A DNA stretch of 64,000 nucleotides from Nakamurella lactea DSM 19367 (GCF_000426645.1 NZ_AUFT01000008.1:1-64000); one strand, 5' to 3'; positions 33,482 through 45,427 are shown, counted from the first letter of the stretch. Numbers and translations are program-made. The notes: generated by a model not told the origin, from the letters alone.

Positions 33482-33988
33482 TCAGCGGAGCGGCTTCTCC
33501 AGCTCCTCGGCGGTCTCGGTCGCCTCTCGCTCGACCCCTTCGCCGTCGTGATAGCGGTACGTGGTGGTGGTCAGCCGACCGGTCGGGCGGTAGCCGAGTC
33601 GCACGTACAGCCGGCGGGCATCCGGGTTGTCCACGCCGACACCGATGGCCAGCACGCCGTCGGCGGCGGCCGACTGCGGTGCGGCCAACTGCGATGCGGC
33701 CAACTGCAGTGCGGCCAACTGCTCGGCCGCCGCGATCAGCGCCCGACCCACCCCGCGGCCACGGAACTCCGCGCGGGTGTGCAGGTTCTTCAACTCCGGT
33801 CGCTCGCCCCTGGTCAGCACCCCGGTCCCGGCCGGCACCCCGTCCAGCCAGCCGACCAGGTACACGATCGAGCCGGCCTGTTGGCTCGAGAAAAACTGCT
33901 CGGCCAGTCGCGCACCCGACGGTTCGGCAGCCGTCAGCAGCGGCACATCGTCCGACCTGCACGGCAGGACCCGAATCGTCGACGTCAC
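33482..33988 (-). CDS. GNAT-family N-acetyltransferase
   Basis: A 168-residue protein. The acetyl-CoA pyrophosphate loop is EFRGRGVGRALIAAAEQ near residue 74, and the C-terminal GNAT signature is NPDARRLYVRLGYRPTGR near 124. Between them, 15-bp tandem repeats encode a run of LAA(L/S/P)Q units (residues about 91-108) that lengthens helix alpha-3. The fold is otherwise normal for GNAT enzymes; the acetyl acceptor is unknown. The gene stands exactly between two inverted 65-bp palindromic elements, so it may have moved with them. Confidence 0.85.
   Translation of the reverse strand: MTSTIRVLPCRSDDVPLLTAAEPSGARLAEQFFSSQQAGSIVYLVGWLDGVPAGTGVLTRGERPELKNLHTRAEFRGRGVGRALIAAAEQLAALQLAASQLAAPQSAAADGVLAIGVGVDNPDARRLYVRLGYRPTGRLTTTTYRYHDGEGVEREATETAEELEKPLR
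33671..33730. repeat. 15-bp in-frame tandem repeat in the GNAT gene
   Basis: Four 15-bp units with consensus CAACTGCNNTGCGGC. They encode a Q/L/A-rich helix extension. The last unit is diverged. Confidence 0.8.
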
Positions 33989-34029
33989 CGGACCACCTTG
34001 TCACGACCGATGGTCAAGAATCACCATGG

Positions 34030-34094
34030 AGGTAGCGGAAACCCGCAGGACACGCCGCGAGACTTCGCGCTACCTGCAGAGCATTCCGCTACCT
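34030..34094. repeat. 65-bp palindromic mini-element, copy B (inverted)
   Basis: Same length and same 11-bp termini as copy A, in reverse orientation, 86% identical. The copies are 560 bp apart and enclose a single gene. Confidence 0.85.
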
Positions 34095-34115
34095 CCCGGG
34101 CGGGCGGCAGTGGCG

Positions 34116-35486
34116 TCAGCCGGCTGCGGGCGGGACGTTGTGGTTGCGCCGGAAGATGTTCTCCGGGTCGTAGCGCCGTTTGATCAACGAGAGCCGTTGA
34201 TAGGTCTCCGGCGGATACGCGGCGGCGACATCGTCCGGTGTGGCCGAGCCCTGGAAGTTGATGTAAGGGCCGGATCCCTGTGCCGCCAACGGCTTCCAGT
34301 CGCTCAACGCCTGGTCGATCTCGGCCTCGGTGGCAGCCATCGGCAGCATGATCCCGGCCAGCAGCATCCCCTCCGAGGCGCGATGAGCGTACGCGGTGGC
34401 ATCGGCCCTGACCCTGGCGACCGCGCTGCCGAGGCTGCGCAGCGTCAGCATCATCTGCTCGCACTCGAAGGCGCGGGCCATCCCGGAGATCACCTCGTCG
34501 GTGAGCCGGGGCAGCAGCGTGTTGCGGGCCACGATCCGGATCCCCGGCGGATGGTGGGCGTCCTCCAGCACCTGCGAGTACGGCATCAGCCGTACCGTGT
34601 CCGCCACGACGGAGCCCAAGGCCCGCAACGGTTCCAGCGCCGCATCGGCGGCCCGCTCGTCGGGCTCGGCGTAGCAGCACAGCACCATGGCCGCCGCCGG
34701 CCGGCCCATCATCGGCGGCATCAGCACCAGGGTGCTGGTGAGGTTCTCGTCGGCGGCCCGCATCGCGTCCCGCCAGCCGGCAACCATCGCCGGAACATCC
34801 TGCAGGGCAAAGGCGATCGAGCCGTAGTACACCGAGGTGATCGGTTGCGCGATGAAGTCAAGGCTGACCACCACACCGAAGTTGCCGCCACCGCCGCGCA
34901 ACGCCCAGAACAGGTCAGGGTTCTCGTCGACGGTGGCCCGCACCAACTGCCCGTTGGCCAGCACCACGTCGGCGGCCACCACGCTGTCGATGGCCAGCCC
35001 GTACTTGCGGACCAGCCAGCCGATGCCGCCGCCGAGCGTCAGCCCACCCACCCCGACGCTGCGGGTGTCGCCGGCGGTGATCGCCCAGCCGTGTTCGGCC
35101 AATGCGTCGCTCACCGCCCCCCAAGTGGCGCCGGCGCCGATCCGCACCCGGCGGGCCGTGCGGTCCAGCACCACGATCCGGTCGAAGTGGGACAGGTCGA
35201 TCAGCACCCCGGCGGTGTTCGTGCTGAGCCCGGCGGGACTGTGCCCGCCGGCCCGCACGCTGATGTCCAGGCAGGAGCCGGTTGCGTATTCGATGGCGGC
35301 GGCGATCTCCCCCGGGTCTCTCGGACGGACGATCACATCCGGTGCCCCGAGGGCGAAAACCGCCCCGGACGCGTCGTCGTAACCGTCATCCCCGGGCAGC
35401 AGTACGTCGCCCAGCTCGGTCGGTCCGGGCGCGAGCCGGTCGGCGCCGCGATCGGTGATGGTCGTGTCGATTCCTTGTGATGTCAT
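34116..35486 (-). CDS. FAD-binding oxidoreductase (berberine-bridge-enzyme type)
   Basis: A 456-residue protein from ATG 35486 (MTSQGIDTTITD). The PCMH/FAD_binding_4 domain includes CLDISVRAGGHSPAGLS, whose His commonly carries FAD covalently, then TLGGGIGWLVRKYGL and LFWALRGGGGNFGVV. The C-terminal BBE segment is RRYDPENIFRRNHNVPP. The family oxidises alcohols, sugars and alkaloid or polyketide intermediates. A second FAD link (Cys) is not obvious, so attachment may be single. There is no signal peptide. It is divergent from the two-component operon. Confidence 0.88.
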   Translation of the reverse strand: MTSQGIDTTITDRGADRLAPGPTELGDVLLPGDDGYDDASGAVFALGAPDVIVRPRDPGEIAAAIEYATGSCLDISVRAGGHSPAGLSTNTAGVLIDLSHFDRIVVLDRTARRVRIGAGATWGAVSDALAEHGWAITAGDTRSVGVGGLTLGGGIGWLVRKYGLAIDSVVAADVVLANGQLVRATVDENPDLFWALRGGGGNFGVVVSLDFIAQPITSVYYGSIAFALQDVPAMVAGWRDAMRAADENLTSTLVLMPPMMGRPAAAMVLCCYAEPDERAADAALEPLRALGSVVADTVRLMPYSQVLEDAHHPPGIRIVARNTLLPRLTDEVISGMARAFECEQMMLTLRSLGSAVARVRADATAYAHRASEGMLLAGIMLPMAATEAEIDQALSDWKPLAAQGSGPYINFQGSATPDDVAAAYPPETYQRLSLIKRRYDPENIFRRNHNVPPAAG

Positions 35487-35595
35487 ACCTTTACCGTCGT
35501 CGGCGACGAGCCGGATGTCGTCGGACCTGGGGTGACACTTGCCGGCACGACGAGCGGCGCCGTCCGGTCCGCGAAGTACCACCGCGGGAGTACCG

Positions 35596-36420
35596 GTGAA
35601 CTACTCCCGGCGGACGACGACCGCGGCTGACGCACCGCCTACTGTTGATCAGGTGCGCACCGACCGCGGCTGGAAAAGGTTCTACGCCACCGGATGGGTG
35701 GTCTCCTGTCTGGTCGCAGTGGCCGCCGCCCGGCAGTGGAACGGCCGGGTCCGGGAGGCCGAGCAGCGGGCGGCCGAGATCGAGCGCACCCACGAGGCGA
35801 CCGCCCGCGGGCGGGCGGCCGAGGAGCGGCTGCGGATCGCCCGCGATCTGCACGATTCGTTGACGCACAGCATCTCCGTGGTCAAGATGCAGGCGGGAGT
35901 GGCCGTGCACCTGGCCCGCAAACGCGGCGAGCAGGTGCCCGAGTCATTGCTGGCGATCGAGGAGGCGGCGACCGAGGCGTCCCGGGAACTCCGCGAGACG
36001 CTGCGGGTGTTGCGCCGCGACGAGGTGCCCACCGGGACCGGGCTGACGGAGCTGCCGCGATTGATTGCCCGCTGCGGCAGCGCCGGGCTGGAGGCTTCGG
36101 TGCACGAACTCGGGACGAGGCGCGAGCTGCCGGCCGATGTCGACACCGCCGCCTACCGGATCGTTCAGGAAGCGCTGACCAACACCTCCCGGCATGCCGG
36201 GCCGGCCACCGCGCGGGTGACGCTGGACTATTCGGACGACTGCTTCCGGGTGGAGATCACCGATGACGGCGAGGGCATCGCCGCCGACTCCCATCGGCCG
36301 GGCCTTGGCCTGATCGGCATGCGCGAGCGGGCCGCGGCGCTCGGCGGCAGCCTGGTCGCCTACCGCCGTCCGGAGGGCGGGTTCGCCGTCGAGGCGGTCC
36401 TGCCGCTGGTCCCCCGATGA
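35596..36420 (+). CDS. NarL-type sensor histidine kinase, minimal sensor
   Basis: A 274-residue protein; GTG 35596 follows GGGAG by five bases (a TTG at 35539 is the alternative). One hydrophobic segment (FYATGWVVSCLVAVAAARQW) is followed by a short coiled coil. The HisKA_3 box is RIARDLHDSLTHSISVV with the phospho-His. The HATPase has N-box YRIVQEALTNTSRHAG, G1 VEITDDGEGIAAD and G2 GLGLIGMRERAAALGG. The usual multi-helix sensor of this family is absent, so it may sense membrane state or rely on a partner. It overlaps its response regulator by 4 nt. Confidence 0.88.
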   Translation: MNYSRRTTTAADAPPTVDQVRTDRGWKRFYATGWVVSCLVAVAAARQWNGRVREAEQRAAEIERTHEATARGRAAEERLRIARDLHDSLTHSISVVKMQAGVAVHLARKRGEQVPESLLAIEEAATEASRELRETLRVLRRDEVPTGTGLTELPRLIARCGSAGLEASVHELGTRRELPADVDTAAYRIVQEALTNTSRHAGPATARVTLDYSDDCFRVEITDDGEGIAADSHRPGLGLIGMRERAAALGGSLVAYRRPEGGFAVEAVLPLVPR

Positions 36421-37091
36421 TCGTGATTCGAGTGCTGCTCGCCGACGACCAGACACTGATCCGCACCGGGCTGCGGGCACTGCTGGAGGCGGAGGACGAC
36501 ATCACCGTTGTCGGGGAGGCGGCCGATGGCTCCCGGGCGGTCGAGCTTGCTGCCGAGCTGCTGCCGGACATCGTGCTGATGGACGTGCAGATGCCGACGA
36601 TGGACGGCATCGAGGCGACCCGCCGGATCGTCGCGGATCCACGGCTGTGCGGTGTCCGGGTCGTGATGCTGACGAACTACGGGCTGGACGAGTACGTGTT
36701 CTCCGCGCTGCGCGCCGGTGCCAGCGGGTTCCTGGTGAAGGACACCGAGCCGGCCGAACTGCTGCAGGCGCTGCGGGTGGTGACCGACGGCGCCGCCCTG
36801 CTGTCGCCGACCATCACCAGGACACTGATCAGCGAGTTCGTCGCCCGGCCGGCCGCTCGGGTGTCGACCGAGGGGCTGACGGAGCTGACCGCCAGGGAGC
36901 GGGAGGTGGTGGCGCTGGTCGGGCAGGGACTGAGCAACGACGAGATCGCCCAGCAGATGGTGGTGAGTCCGACCACCGCGAAAACCCATGTCAGCCGGGC
37001 GATGTCGAAGGTGCACGCCCGCGACCGCGCGCAGCTGGTGGTGTTCGCCTACGAGACCGGGCTGGTGTTGCCGCGCAGCGATCCGGCCTGA
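36417..37091 (+). CDS. LuxR/NarL-family response regulator
   Basis: A 224-residue protein. The receiver domain has acidic pocket LLADDQTLIRTGLR, phospho-Asp in IVLMDVQMPTMDG, Thr/Lys in VVMLTNYG and FLVKDTEPAELL. The C-terminal LuxR helix-turn-helix is LTAREREVVALVGQGLSNDE followed by MVVSPTTAKTHVSRAM. Partner of the overlapping kinase gene. Targets are unknown; the divergent BBE oxidoreductase is the nearest candidate. Confidence 0.92.
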   Translation: MIVIRVLLADDQTLIRTGLRALLEAEDDITVVGEAADGSRAVELAAELLPDIVLMDVQMPTMDGIEATRRIVADPRLCGVRVVMLTNYGLDEYVFSALRAGASGFLVKDTEPAELLQALRVVTDGAALLSPTITRTLISEFVARPAARVSTEGLTELTAREREVVALVGQGLSNDEIAQQMVVSPTTAKTHVSRAMSKVHARDRAQLVVFAYETGLVLPRSDPA

Positions 37092-37158
37092 CCTCCGTCG
37101 ACCGAGTGTGGTCGCCGTGGAACTTGCGGTCGAGGCGGGCCGGTGCCGGCGCACCCGG

Positions 37159-37224
37159 GGTTCGCAATGCCACCAGTGGTCCGCAGGGGAAATTCACGTT
37201 GCGAACCACTGGCAGCGTTGCGAG
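37159..37224. repeat. Imperfect inverted repeat between converging genes
   Basis: A 20-bp arm (37161-37180) pairs imperfectly with 37205-37224. A nested perfect 9-bp pair, GGTTCGCAA / TTGCGAACC, occupies 37159-37167 and 37199-37207. It lies between the response regulator (+) and the secreted protein gene (-). It could be a bidirectional terminator or another mini-element. Confidence 0.5.
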
Positions 37225-37301
37225 GCTCCGGCTGCCCGCCGCCAACCGAGCCGACCCGCAGCCGGCCGGGTGGGCCGGCGGCGGGTCGCCGCGCTGTCCG
37301 G

Positions 37302-38738
37302 TCAGCGGTTGTCGCCGTCCTGCGGGATGGAGGCATTGACCGACGGGTTGACCCTGGTGATGGTGCCGCTGAGGACCCAGGCCCGCTGGCTCGGTGCGAA
37401 TCGGGGCGACAGCAGCCCGTCGTTGATCTCCCGGGTGACCGCGACCCGGTTGTAGGCGGGCGCCGGCAGGAACAGCCGGTCGTTGGACTGGCCACCGTCC
37501 GAGGTGCCCTCGAGGTCGGCCTCCACAGCGGTGACGACGCCGTCGTGGTTCGAGTCGACCCGCGCGACCTCGGCGGCATAACCGTCGAAGATGCGTTTCT
37601 TGAGGCTGTGCACGTTGGGCTCGAACGAGGCCAGGCGCTCGTAGGCGTCCAGCAGCACCTCGTTGGACAGCCCGCTCGGGATGAACCGGAGCCGGGTTTC
37701 CTTGTGATCGTCGTTGTTGACGCTGCCGCGGTCGGGATCGTCCGGGCTGGTGTTGAGCAGCCGGTCGGGGTCGCGGGGCAGGTTCGGGTTGTCACCTTCG
37801 GCCTGCGGGGTGTTGCTGACGCCGGACGGACCCGACCCCGGGATCAGTGAGGACCGAGCGCCGACCTTGCCCTTTTCGAAGGTGCCGGGCAGACCGCCGG
37901 TGAACGGCAGCTCGTACGTCGGCGGGGCCCAGTTCGTGTATTGGTTCAGCTCCCAGTAGGAGTGCAGGTCGCTCTGCTGCAGCGCGTTGTAGGCACCCAG
38001 CGACACCTGCACCGGAACGGTGTTGGAGACGTGATCCGGCCAGTGATCGGTGGCCGCCGGCAGGTGCACGTTCTTCCCGTCGGTGGTGAAGATCGCGCCG
38101 GGCCGATTGTGGTAATCGCCCATCCGGGCCAGCTTCACCACGTCGGCCGCGGTGAGCTTGCCGAACTGCGCATGCCCGTCCGGCCGGGGCGCCGCGGCGG
38201 CCGGAACGGTCACATCGTGGATCAGCCAGCCCTCGTACCAGCCCGACTCGTTGTTGATCACGAACAGGCCGGAGATGTCGCTGAAGATGTCCACGAATGA
38301 GCCCGGATCGTTCGGATCCTTCGGCAGGCCAGGTTTGGGCTCGACGACTACCCGGATGGCGCCCAGGTTCGGTAGATCGTGGTTGGGTCCGGTCGCGCTG
38401 GGCGCGACGCCGTCGTTGACGCCGGGGATCGTTGTGGTGAACTCGTTGGGCTGGAAGTGCTTGGTGTCCAACAGGTAGTACTGGAACAGCTTGCTGGGCG
38501 TGGCGGCCTCGGAGAAGGCCGTCATCGGCGGGTAGGTGCTCGGTCGGCTCGCCAGCAGGGCGAGCCGGTCTTTCAGGGGAACGGGTAGCTGCCGGATGTC
38601 GCCGCGGTCGGCGAACGCGGATCCCGCGGTCGGATGCGCTGCGGGCGTCGCGGAACTGATGCCGGTGGTGGTGGCCATGGCGACGCCGAGGGCCGCGATG
38701 GCCGCGATGCCGGTGACCTTGTTGCTGATTTTGTGCAT
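37302..38738 (-). CDS. Secreted protein of unknown function
   Basis: A 478-residue protein from ATG 38738, with GAGG upstream. The signal peptide is MHKISNKVTG + IAAIAALGVAMATTTG, cleavage near SSATPA. The mature part has no recognised domain. It contains FQYYLLDTKHFQPNEF, GLFVINNESGWYEGWLIHD and a calcium-loop-like DSNHDGVVTAVEADLEG (EF-hand-type D-x-N-x-D-G spacing). It is rich in Asn, Pro and Asp, as extracellular proteins often are. There is no lipobox and no anchor, so it is probably released. It stands alone. Confidence 0.75.
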   Translation of the reverse strand: MHKISNKVTGIAAIAALGVAMATTTGISSATPAAHPTAGSAFADRGDIRQLPVPLKDRLALLASRPSTYPPMTAFSEAATPSKLFQYYLLDTKHFQPNEFTTTIPGVNDGVAPSATGPNHDLPNLGAIRVVVEPKPGLPKDPNDPGSFVDIFSDISGLFVINNESGWYEGWLIHDVTVPAAAAPRPDGHAQFGKLTAADVVKLARMGDYHNRPGAIFTTDGKNVHLPAATDHWPDHVSNTVPVQVSLGAYNALQQSDLHSYWELNQYTNWAPPTYELPFTGGLPGTFEKGKVGARSSLIPGSGPSGVSNTPQAEGDNPNLPRDPDRLLNTSPDDPDRGSVNNDDHKETRLRFIPSGLSNEVLLDAYERLASFEPNVHSLKKRIFDGYAAEVARVDSNHDGVVTAVEADLEGTSDGGQSNDRLFLPAPAYNRVAVTREINDGLLSPRFAPSQRAWVLSGTITRVNPSVNASIPQDGDNR

Positions 38739-39325
38739 GACAAGTCCTCGCTCAGGCTGGGCGTATCCCAGCTCGTGGTAACCGCACGGATGGCCGCACG
38801 CCAGCAACGCTGCGGCAAACTCGGGTGCTGGTCACCGTCGAAATCGGGCGAAAGGTGGCTCATCCCATGGGATGTGGCGGACCGCTGCCCGATCGACGCT
38901 GTCCCGATTCCACTAAGTACGTGACGCCCGGCCGAACGGTTCACCCGGGCGGGACAAGCCCGCTACGCCCCAGCGGGACCACCGGCCCACGTTCGCCGGC
39001 ACAGCGAAGCGAGGACACGGGGTGGGCGCCCCCGTTCGCCGGCACAGCAAAGCCAGGACACCAGCCCGGGCGCCCGCCCTCGTTCGCCGGCACAGCAAAG
39101 CGAGGACACGAACCCGGCGCCCGCGCCCTCGTTCGCCGACACAGCGAAGCGAGGACACGAACCCGGCGCCCGCGCCCTCGTTCGCCGGCACAGCGAAGCG
39201 AGGACACGAACCGGGCGAGGAACGAGCCCGGTTAGTGACCGCAGCCGAGCGCGGCCGGCGAACCAATCGGGCACAGCGCGGCCGGCGAACCAATCGGGCA
39301 CAGCGCGGCCGGCGAACCAGAAGAC
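38739..39325. repeat. Intergenic minisatellite region
   Basis: Five direct copies of a 43-49 bp unit begin at 38991, 39034, 39082, 39131 and 39180; each opens CGTTCGCCG(G/A)CACAGC and contains GAGGACAC. A second array of a 27-bp unit (AGCGCGGCCGGCGAACCA...) begins at 39248, 39275 and 39302. Both share the GTTCGCCGG / CCGGCGAAC core in opposite directions. The last 49-bp copies are nearly identical, so expansion is recent. 38739-38990 holds the promoter side of the secreted-protein gene and nothing else clear. Open frames through the repeats are by-products. Confidence 0.85.
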
Positions 39326-39787
39326 TCAGTCGCGCTCGCCGAGAGTCAGTTCCACTCCGCCGGCCATGCCGGCGGCGGCGTTGTAGACGAACGCGGCGAT
39401 GGTGGACAGCGCGGTCAACAGCACGATGTTCACCGCGCCGATCACCGCGGCGATGGTGAACACCCTGGCCGGGGTGATCAGGTCACCGGTGGCCTGCGTG
39501 GTGTCCGAGGTGGTCAGCGTGTTGAACGTGTCGTTGACCGAGGTCCAGACGTTCATCCCGCCGAGCACCAGGTAGATGATGCCGATCGCGATCATCCAGA
39601 CGAAGAACATCACGATCGCCACGATCAGGCTGATCTTCAGCACCGTCCACGGATCGATCCGCTTCAGCTGCAGCGAGGCCAGCCGTGGCGGGCGTTTCGT
39701 CGGTTTCGCCCGGCGCGGCGGTGCGGCGTGCCCACCGCCGCTGCCGGACGGATCGTTACGGGGCTGATCCGTGCGAGGCGTCGTCAC
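39326..39787 (-). CDS. DUF3566 membrane protein downstream of gyrA
   Basis: A 153-residue protein. A basic Pro-rich cytoplasmic start of 35 residues leads to the DUF3566 domain: [18 protein letters not shown], a first helix [20 protein letters not shown], a loop, and a second helix from [20 protein letters not shown] ending [10 protein letters not shown]. Conserved in actinobacteria directly after gyrA. Its role is unknown, and relatives have been linked to the cell envelope. ATG 39787 overlaps the gyrA stop by 4 nt. Confidence 0.9.
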   Translation of the reverse strand: MTTPRTDQPRNDPSGSGGGHAAPPRRAKPTKRPPRLASLQLKRIDPWTVLKISLIVAIVMFFVWMIAIGIIYLVLGGMNVWTSVNDTFNTLTTSDTTQATGDLITPARVFTIAAVIGAVNIVLLTALSTIAAFVYNAAAGMAGGVELTLGERD

Positions 39788-42501
39788 GCACCGTCACCCT
39801 TCTTGTCGGGACCATCGGCCGTATCCGACCCGTTACCGTTTTCGTCCACCTCGTCCGAGGCATCGGCATTGCGGGCGATCGCGACGAGCTTGTCACCGTC
39901 GGACAGGTTCATCAACTTCACTCCCATCGTCTGCCGTTGCGCCTTGCGGACCTCCTTGGCCCTGGTCCTGATCACCCCGCCGCTGGAGGTGATCGCGAAG
40001 ATCTCGGTGTCCAGGTCGGTGATCAACGCGCCCACCAGCTTGCCACGCTTGCGGTCGTACTTGATCGTCAGCACGCCCTTGCCGCCGCGACCCTGCACCG
40101 GATACTCGTCGATCTCCGTCCGCTTGGCGAAACCGCCCTCGGTCGCCACCAGCACGTAGGCGCCCTCCTGCGCGACATCCAGCGAGAGTAGTTCGTCACC
40201 GTCGCGGAACCGCATGCCCAACACGCCGGAGGTGGCCCGGCCCATCGGCCGCAGCGCCTCGTCGGTCGCGTGGAAGCGGATGGACTGCCCCTCGGCGCTG
40301 ATCAGCAGCAGATCGTCCTCGCTGGAGCAGAGCACCGCACCGACCAGCTCGTCGCCGTCCCGCAGGTTCACCGCGACGATGCCGCCCTGCCGGTTGGAGT
40401 CGAACGCCGTCAGCTCGGACTTCTTGACCAGCCCGCCCTTGGTGGCCAGCACCAGATACGGGGCCACCGAGTAGTTCCGGATCTGGATCACCTGGGCGAT
40501 CTTCTCGTCCGGCTGGAAGGCCAGCAGGTTCGCCACGTGCTGCCCGCGGGCGTTCCGGTTCGCCTCCGGCAGCTCGTACGCCTTGGCCCGGTACACCCGT
40601 CCCTTGTTGGTGAAGAACAGGATCCAGTCGTGGGTGGAGCAGACGAAGAAGTGCGCAACGATGTCGTCCTGCTTGAGGCCGGCGCCCTGCACACCCTTGC
40701 CACCGCGCTTCTGGGCCCGGTACAGATCGGACTTGGTGCGCTTGGCGTAGCCGGTCCTGGTGATGGTGACCACCACGTCCTCGACGGCGATCAGGTCCTC
40801 CATCGACACGTCACCGTCGTAGGGCACCAGCTTGGAACGCCGCTCGTCGCCGTACTTCTCGACCACCTCGGCGAGCTCGTCGGCGATGATCTGCCGCTTG
40901 CGCTCGTCCTTGGCCAGGATGTCCTTGAGGTCGGCGATCTTCAGCTCGATCTCCGCCAACTCGTCGATGATCTGCTGCCGCTGCAGGGCGGTCAGCCGGC
41001 GCAGCTGCATGTCCAGGATGGCCATCGCCTGGACGTCGTCGATGTCCAGCAGTTCCTTCAGACCCTCGCGGGCGACGTCGACCGTCTGCGATGCGCGGAT
41101 CAGCGCGATCACCTCGTCGAGCGCGTCGAGTGCCTTGACCAGGCCGCGCAGGATGTGGGCGCGCTTCTCCGCCTCGTCCAACCGGAACTGGGTCCGCCGG
41201 GTGATGACCTCGATCTGGTGGGTGACGTAGAAGCTGATCATCTGGTCCAGCCGCAGGGTGCGGGGCACCCCGTCGACGATGGCCAGCATGTTCGCGCCGA
41301 AGCTGGTCTGCAGCTGGGTGTGCTTGAACAGGTTGGCCAGCACCACCTTTGCCACCGCGTCACGCTTGAGGGTGACGACGATGCGCTGCCCGATCCGGTC
41401 GCTGGACTCGTCGGCGACGTCGGCCAGGCCGGCCATCTTGCCGTCCTTGTGCAGCTGCGCGATCGACTCGACCAGATTGTCCGGGTTGACCTGGTACGGC
41501 AGCTCGGTGACCACCAGAATGGTGCGGCCCTTGCTGTCCTCCTCGATCTCCACGACGGCCCGCATCCGGATGCTGCCGCGGCCGGTCCGATAGGCATCGG
41601 CGATACCGTCGGCGCCGACGATCAGCGCGCCGGTCGGAAAATCCGGCCCCTTGATCCGTTCCACGGCCGCCTCGAGCAGTTCTTCCGCCGTTGCCTGCGG
41701 GTGCTCAAGGCTCCAGAACACCGCCGCGGCGACCTCGCGGAGATTGTGCGGCGGAATGCGGGTGGCCATGCCGACCGCAATACCTTCCGAACCGTTCACC
41801 AGAAGATTCGGGATACGCGAGGGCAGCACCGTCGGTTCGGTGGTCTTGTTGTCGTAGTTCGGGATCATGTCGACGGTGTTCTCGTCAATGCCCGTCAGCA
41901 TGTGCATCGCCAGATTGCTCATCCGGCATTCCGTGTACCGCATGGCAGCGGCCGGATCGTTACCAGGGGATCCGAAGTTGCCCTGGCCGTCGATCATCGG
42001 ATAGCGCAGCGACCAGCGCTGCGACATCCGGACAACGGTGTCGTAGATCGACGAGTCGCCGTGCGGGTGGTAGTTACCCATCACGTCGCCGACCACGCGA
42101 GAACTCTTGACCCGCCCGCGATCCGGCCGGAAACCGGAGTCGTACATGCCGTACAGCACGCGCCGGTGCACCGGCTTCAGTCCGTCCCGGACGTCCGGCA
42201 GCGCACGGGAAACGATGACGCTCATCGCATAGTCGATGAACGAGCGCTGCATCTCCTGCTGAATGTCGATCGGCTCGGTCCGGTCGTGCTGGACGATCAC
42301 CGTATCGACGGACTCGCCGGCCTCCGCCGTTTCGTCCGGCCCGTCCGAGGAGCCGCTGCCACCGGGGGTGACGTCACCGCCGCCGGGGCTGACGTCACCG
42401 CCGTCGACCGAACCGTTGGTCTCGTCAGCGGAGTTGTTGTTCTCGTTGTTGTCGGTACCGGAACCGTTATCGGTGCCGTCGCCATCGGTGGGACCAGTCA
42501 C
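39784..42501 (-). CDS. gyrA: DNA gyrase subunit A
   Basis: A 905-residue protein that breaks and rejoins DNA in the A2B2 gyrase. The active Tyr is in MRYTECRM (residue 189). The quinolone region reads [11 protein letters not shown] with Ser150 and Asp154, the usual sensitive residues. The GyrA box is QKRGGKG in the C-terminal wrapping domain. Odd: about 65 extra residues before the conserved start, made of Gly, Asp, Asn, Ser and Thr, and an acidic tail after [18 protein letters not shown] 42501 has AAAGG upstream; an internal GTG start would shorten the extension. Downstream of gyrB on the same strand, 130 bp apart. Confidence 0.97.
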   Translation of the reverse strand: MTGPTDGDGTDNGSGTDNNENNNSADETNGSVDGGDVSPGGGDVTPGGSGSSDGPDETAEAGESVDTVIVQHDRTEPIDIQQEMQRSFIDYAMSVIVSRALPDVRDGLKPVHRRVLYGMYDSGFRPDRGRVKSSRVVGDVMGNYHPHGDSSIYDTVVRMSQRWSLRYPMIDGQGNFGSPGNDPAAAMRYTECRMSNLAMHMLTGIDENTVDMIPNYDNKTTEPTVLPSRIPNLLVNGSEGIAVGMATRIPPHNLREVAAAVFWSLEHPQATAEELLEAAVERIKGPDFPTGALIVGADGIADAYRTGRGSIRMRAVVEIEEDSKGRTILVVTELPYQVNPDNLVESIAQLHKDGKMAGLADVADESSDRIGQRIVVTLKRDAVAKVVLANLFKHTQLQTSFGANMLAIVDGVPRTLRLDQMISFYVTHQIEVITRRTQFRLDEAEKRAHILRGLVKALDALDEVIALIRASQTVDVAREGLKELLDIDDVQAMAILDMQLRRLTALQRQQIIDELAEIELKIADLKDILAKDERKRQIIADELAEVVEKYGDERRSKLVPYDGDVSMEDLIAVEDVVVTITRTGYAKRTKSDLYRAQKRGGKGVQGAGLKQDDIVAHFFVCSTHDWILFFTNKGRVYRAKAYELPEANRNARGQHVANLLAFQPDEKIAQVIQIRNYSVAPYLVLATKGGLVKKSELTAFDSNRQGGIVAVNLRDGDELVGAVLCSSEDDLLLISAEGQSIRFHATDEALRPMGRATSGVLGMRFRDGDELLSLDVAQEGAYVLVATEGGFAKRTEIDEYPVQGRGGKGVLTIKYDRKRGKLVGALITDLDTEIFAITSSGGVIRTRAKEVRKAQRQTMGVKLMNLSDGDKLVAIARNADASDEVDENGNGSDTADGPDKKGDGA

Positions 42502-42631
42502 AACTGCAGACCTTTCAGATCACGTCCGCGCTGAGCGGAATTTCATCCACAACTGGGGATGAAGCCTGTGGGTGGATCGTCAATTCCCCGACCCGCGTCG
42601 AGGAGATATCCGGTTGCCCGGAAATCCGCGC

Positions 42632-45089
<2,458 letters not shown>

Positions 45090-45311
45090 CTATCGAGGGG
45101 GCGGTGGCGGCGGGACCGGCTTGGCGAGCGCGACCTCGGCCAGGTCGATGACGACCTCGCCGCGCCGGGTGCTGATGGTGCAGGTCGCGTCGTCGATCGC
45201 GACCAGGTCGCCCAACGCGTCGGTGAAGGCGCCGGGGACCCGGTGACGGACCACCACCCTGGTGCCGATGGGCAGCCCGCGCAGGCGCTCGACCGCTGGG
45301 TTGTCGCTCAC
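45090..45311 (-). CDS. Small SH3-like protein related to the N-terminus of Rv0428c-type acetyltransferases
   Basis: A 73-residue protein from GTG 45311. It reads GLPIGTRVVVRHRVPG, TDALGDLVAIDDATC, ISTRRGEVVIDLAEV and ALAKPVPPPPP, the small beta-barrel that precedes the GNAT domain in some mycobacterial acetyltransferases. Here it stands alone with no GNAT domain after it. A binding or regulatory role is possible. The assignment rests on motif memory and is moderate. Confidence 0.55.
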   Translation of the reverse strand: MSDNPAVERLRGLPIGTRVVVRHRVPGAFTDALGDLVAIDDATCTISTRRGEVVIDLAEVALAKPVPPPPPPR

Positions 45312-45427
45312 CTGATCGACGGTAGCCGCCGACGGCCCGTTCGCCCCTGGCGGCCGGTGCGGCGGAGCCGCCGTGCAGCAGCCAGCTAGCGTGGGGGCAA
45401 GCCCGCAGAACCCGAGAGGAACCACGC

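Noticed and set aside
38991-39216. CRISPR-like array
   Set aside because: The segments between the conserved cores are themselves repeated, not unique spacers, spacing varies from 43 to 49 bp, and no cas gene is present.
38825-39301. Several overlapping open frames of 80-145 codons across the 49-bp repeats
   Set aside because: They exist on both strands and in several frames only because the repeat lacks stops. They have no family match and no ribosome site.
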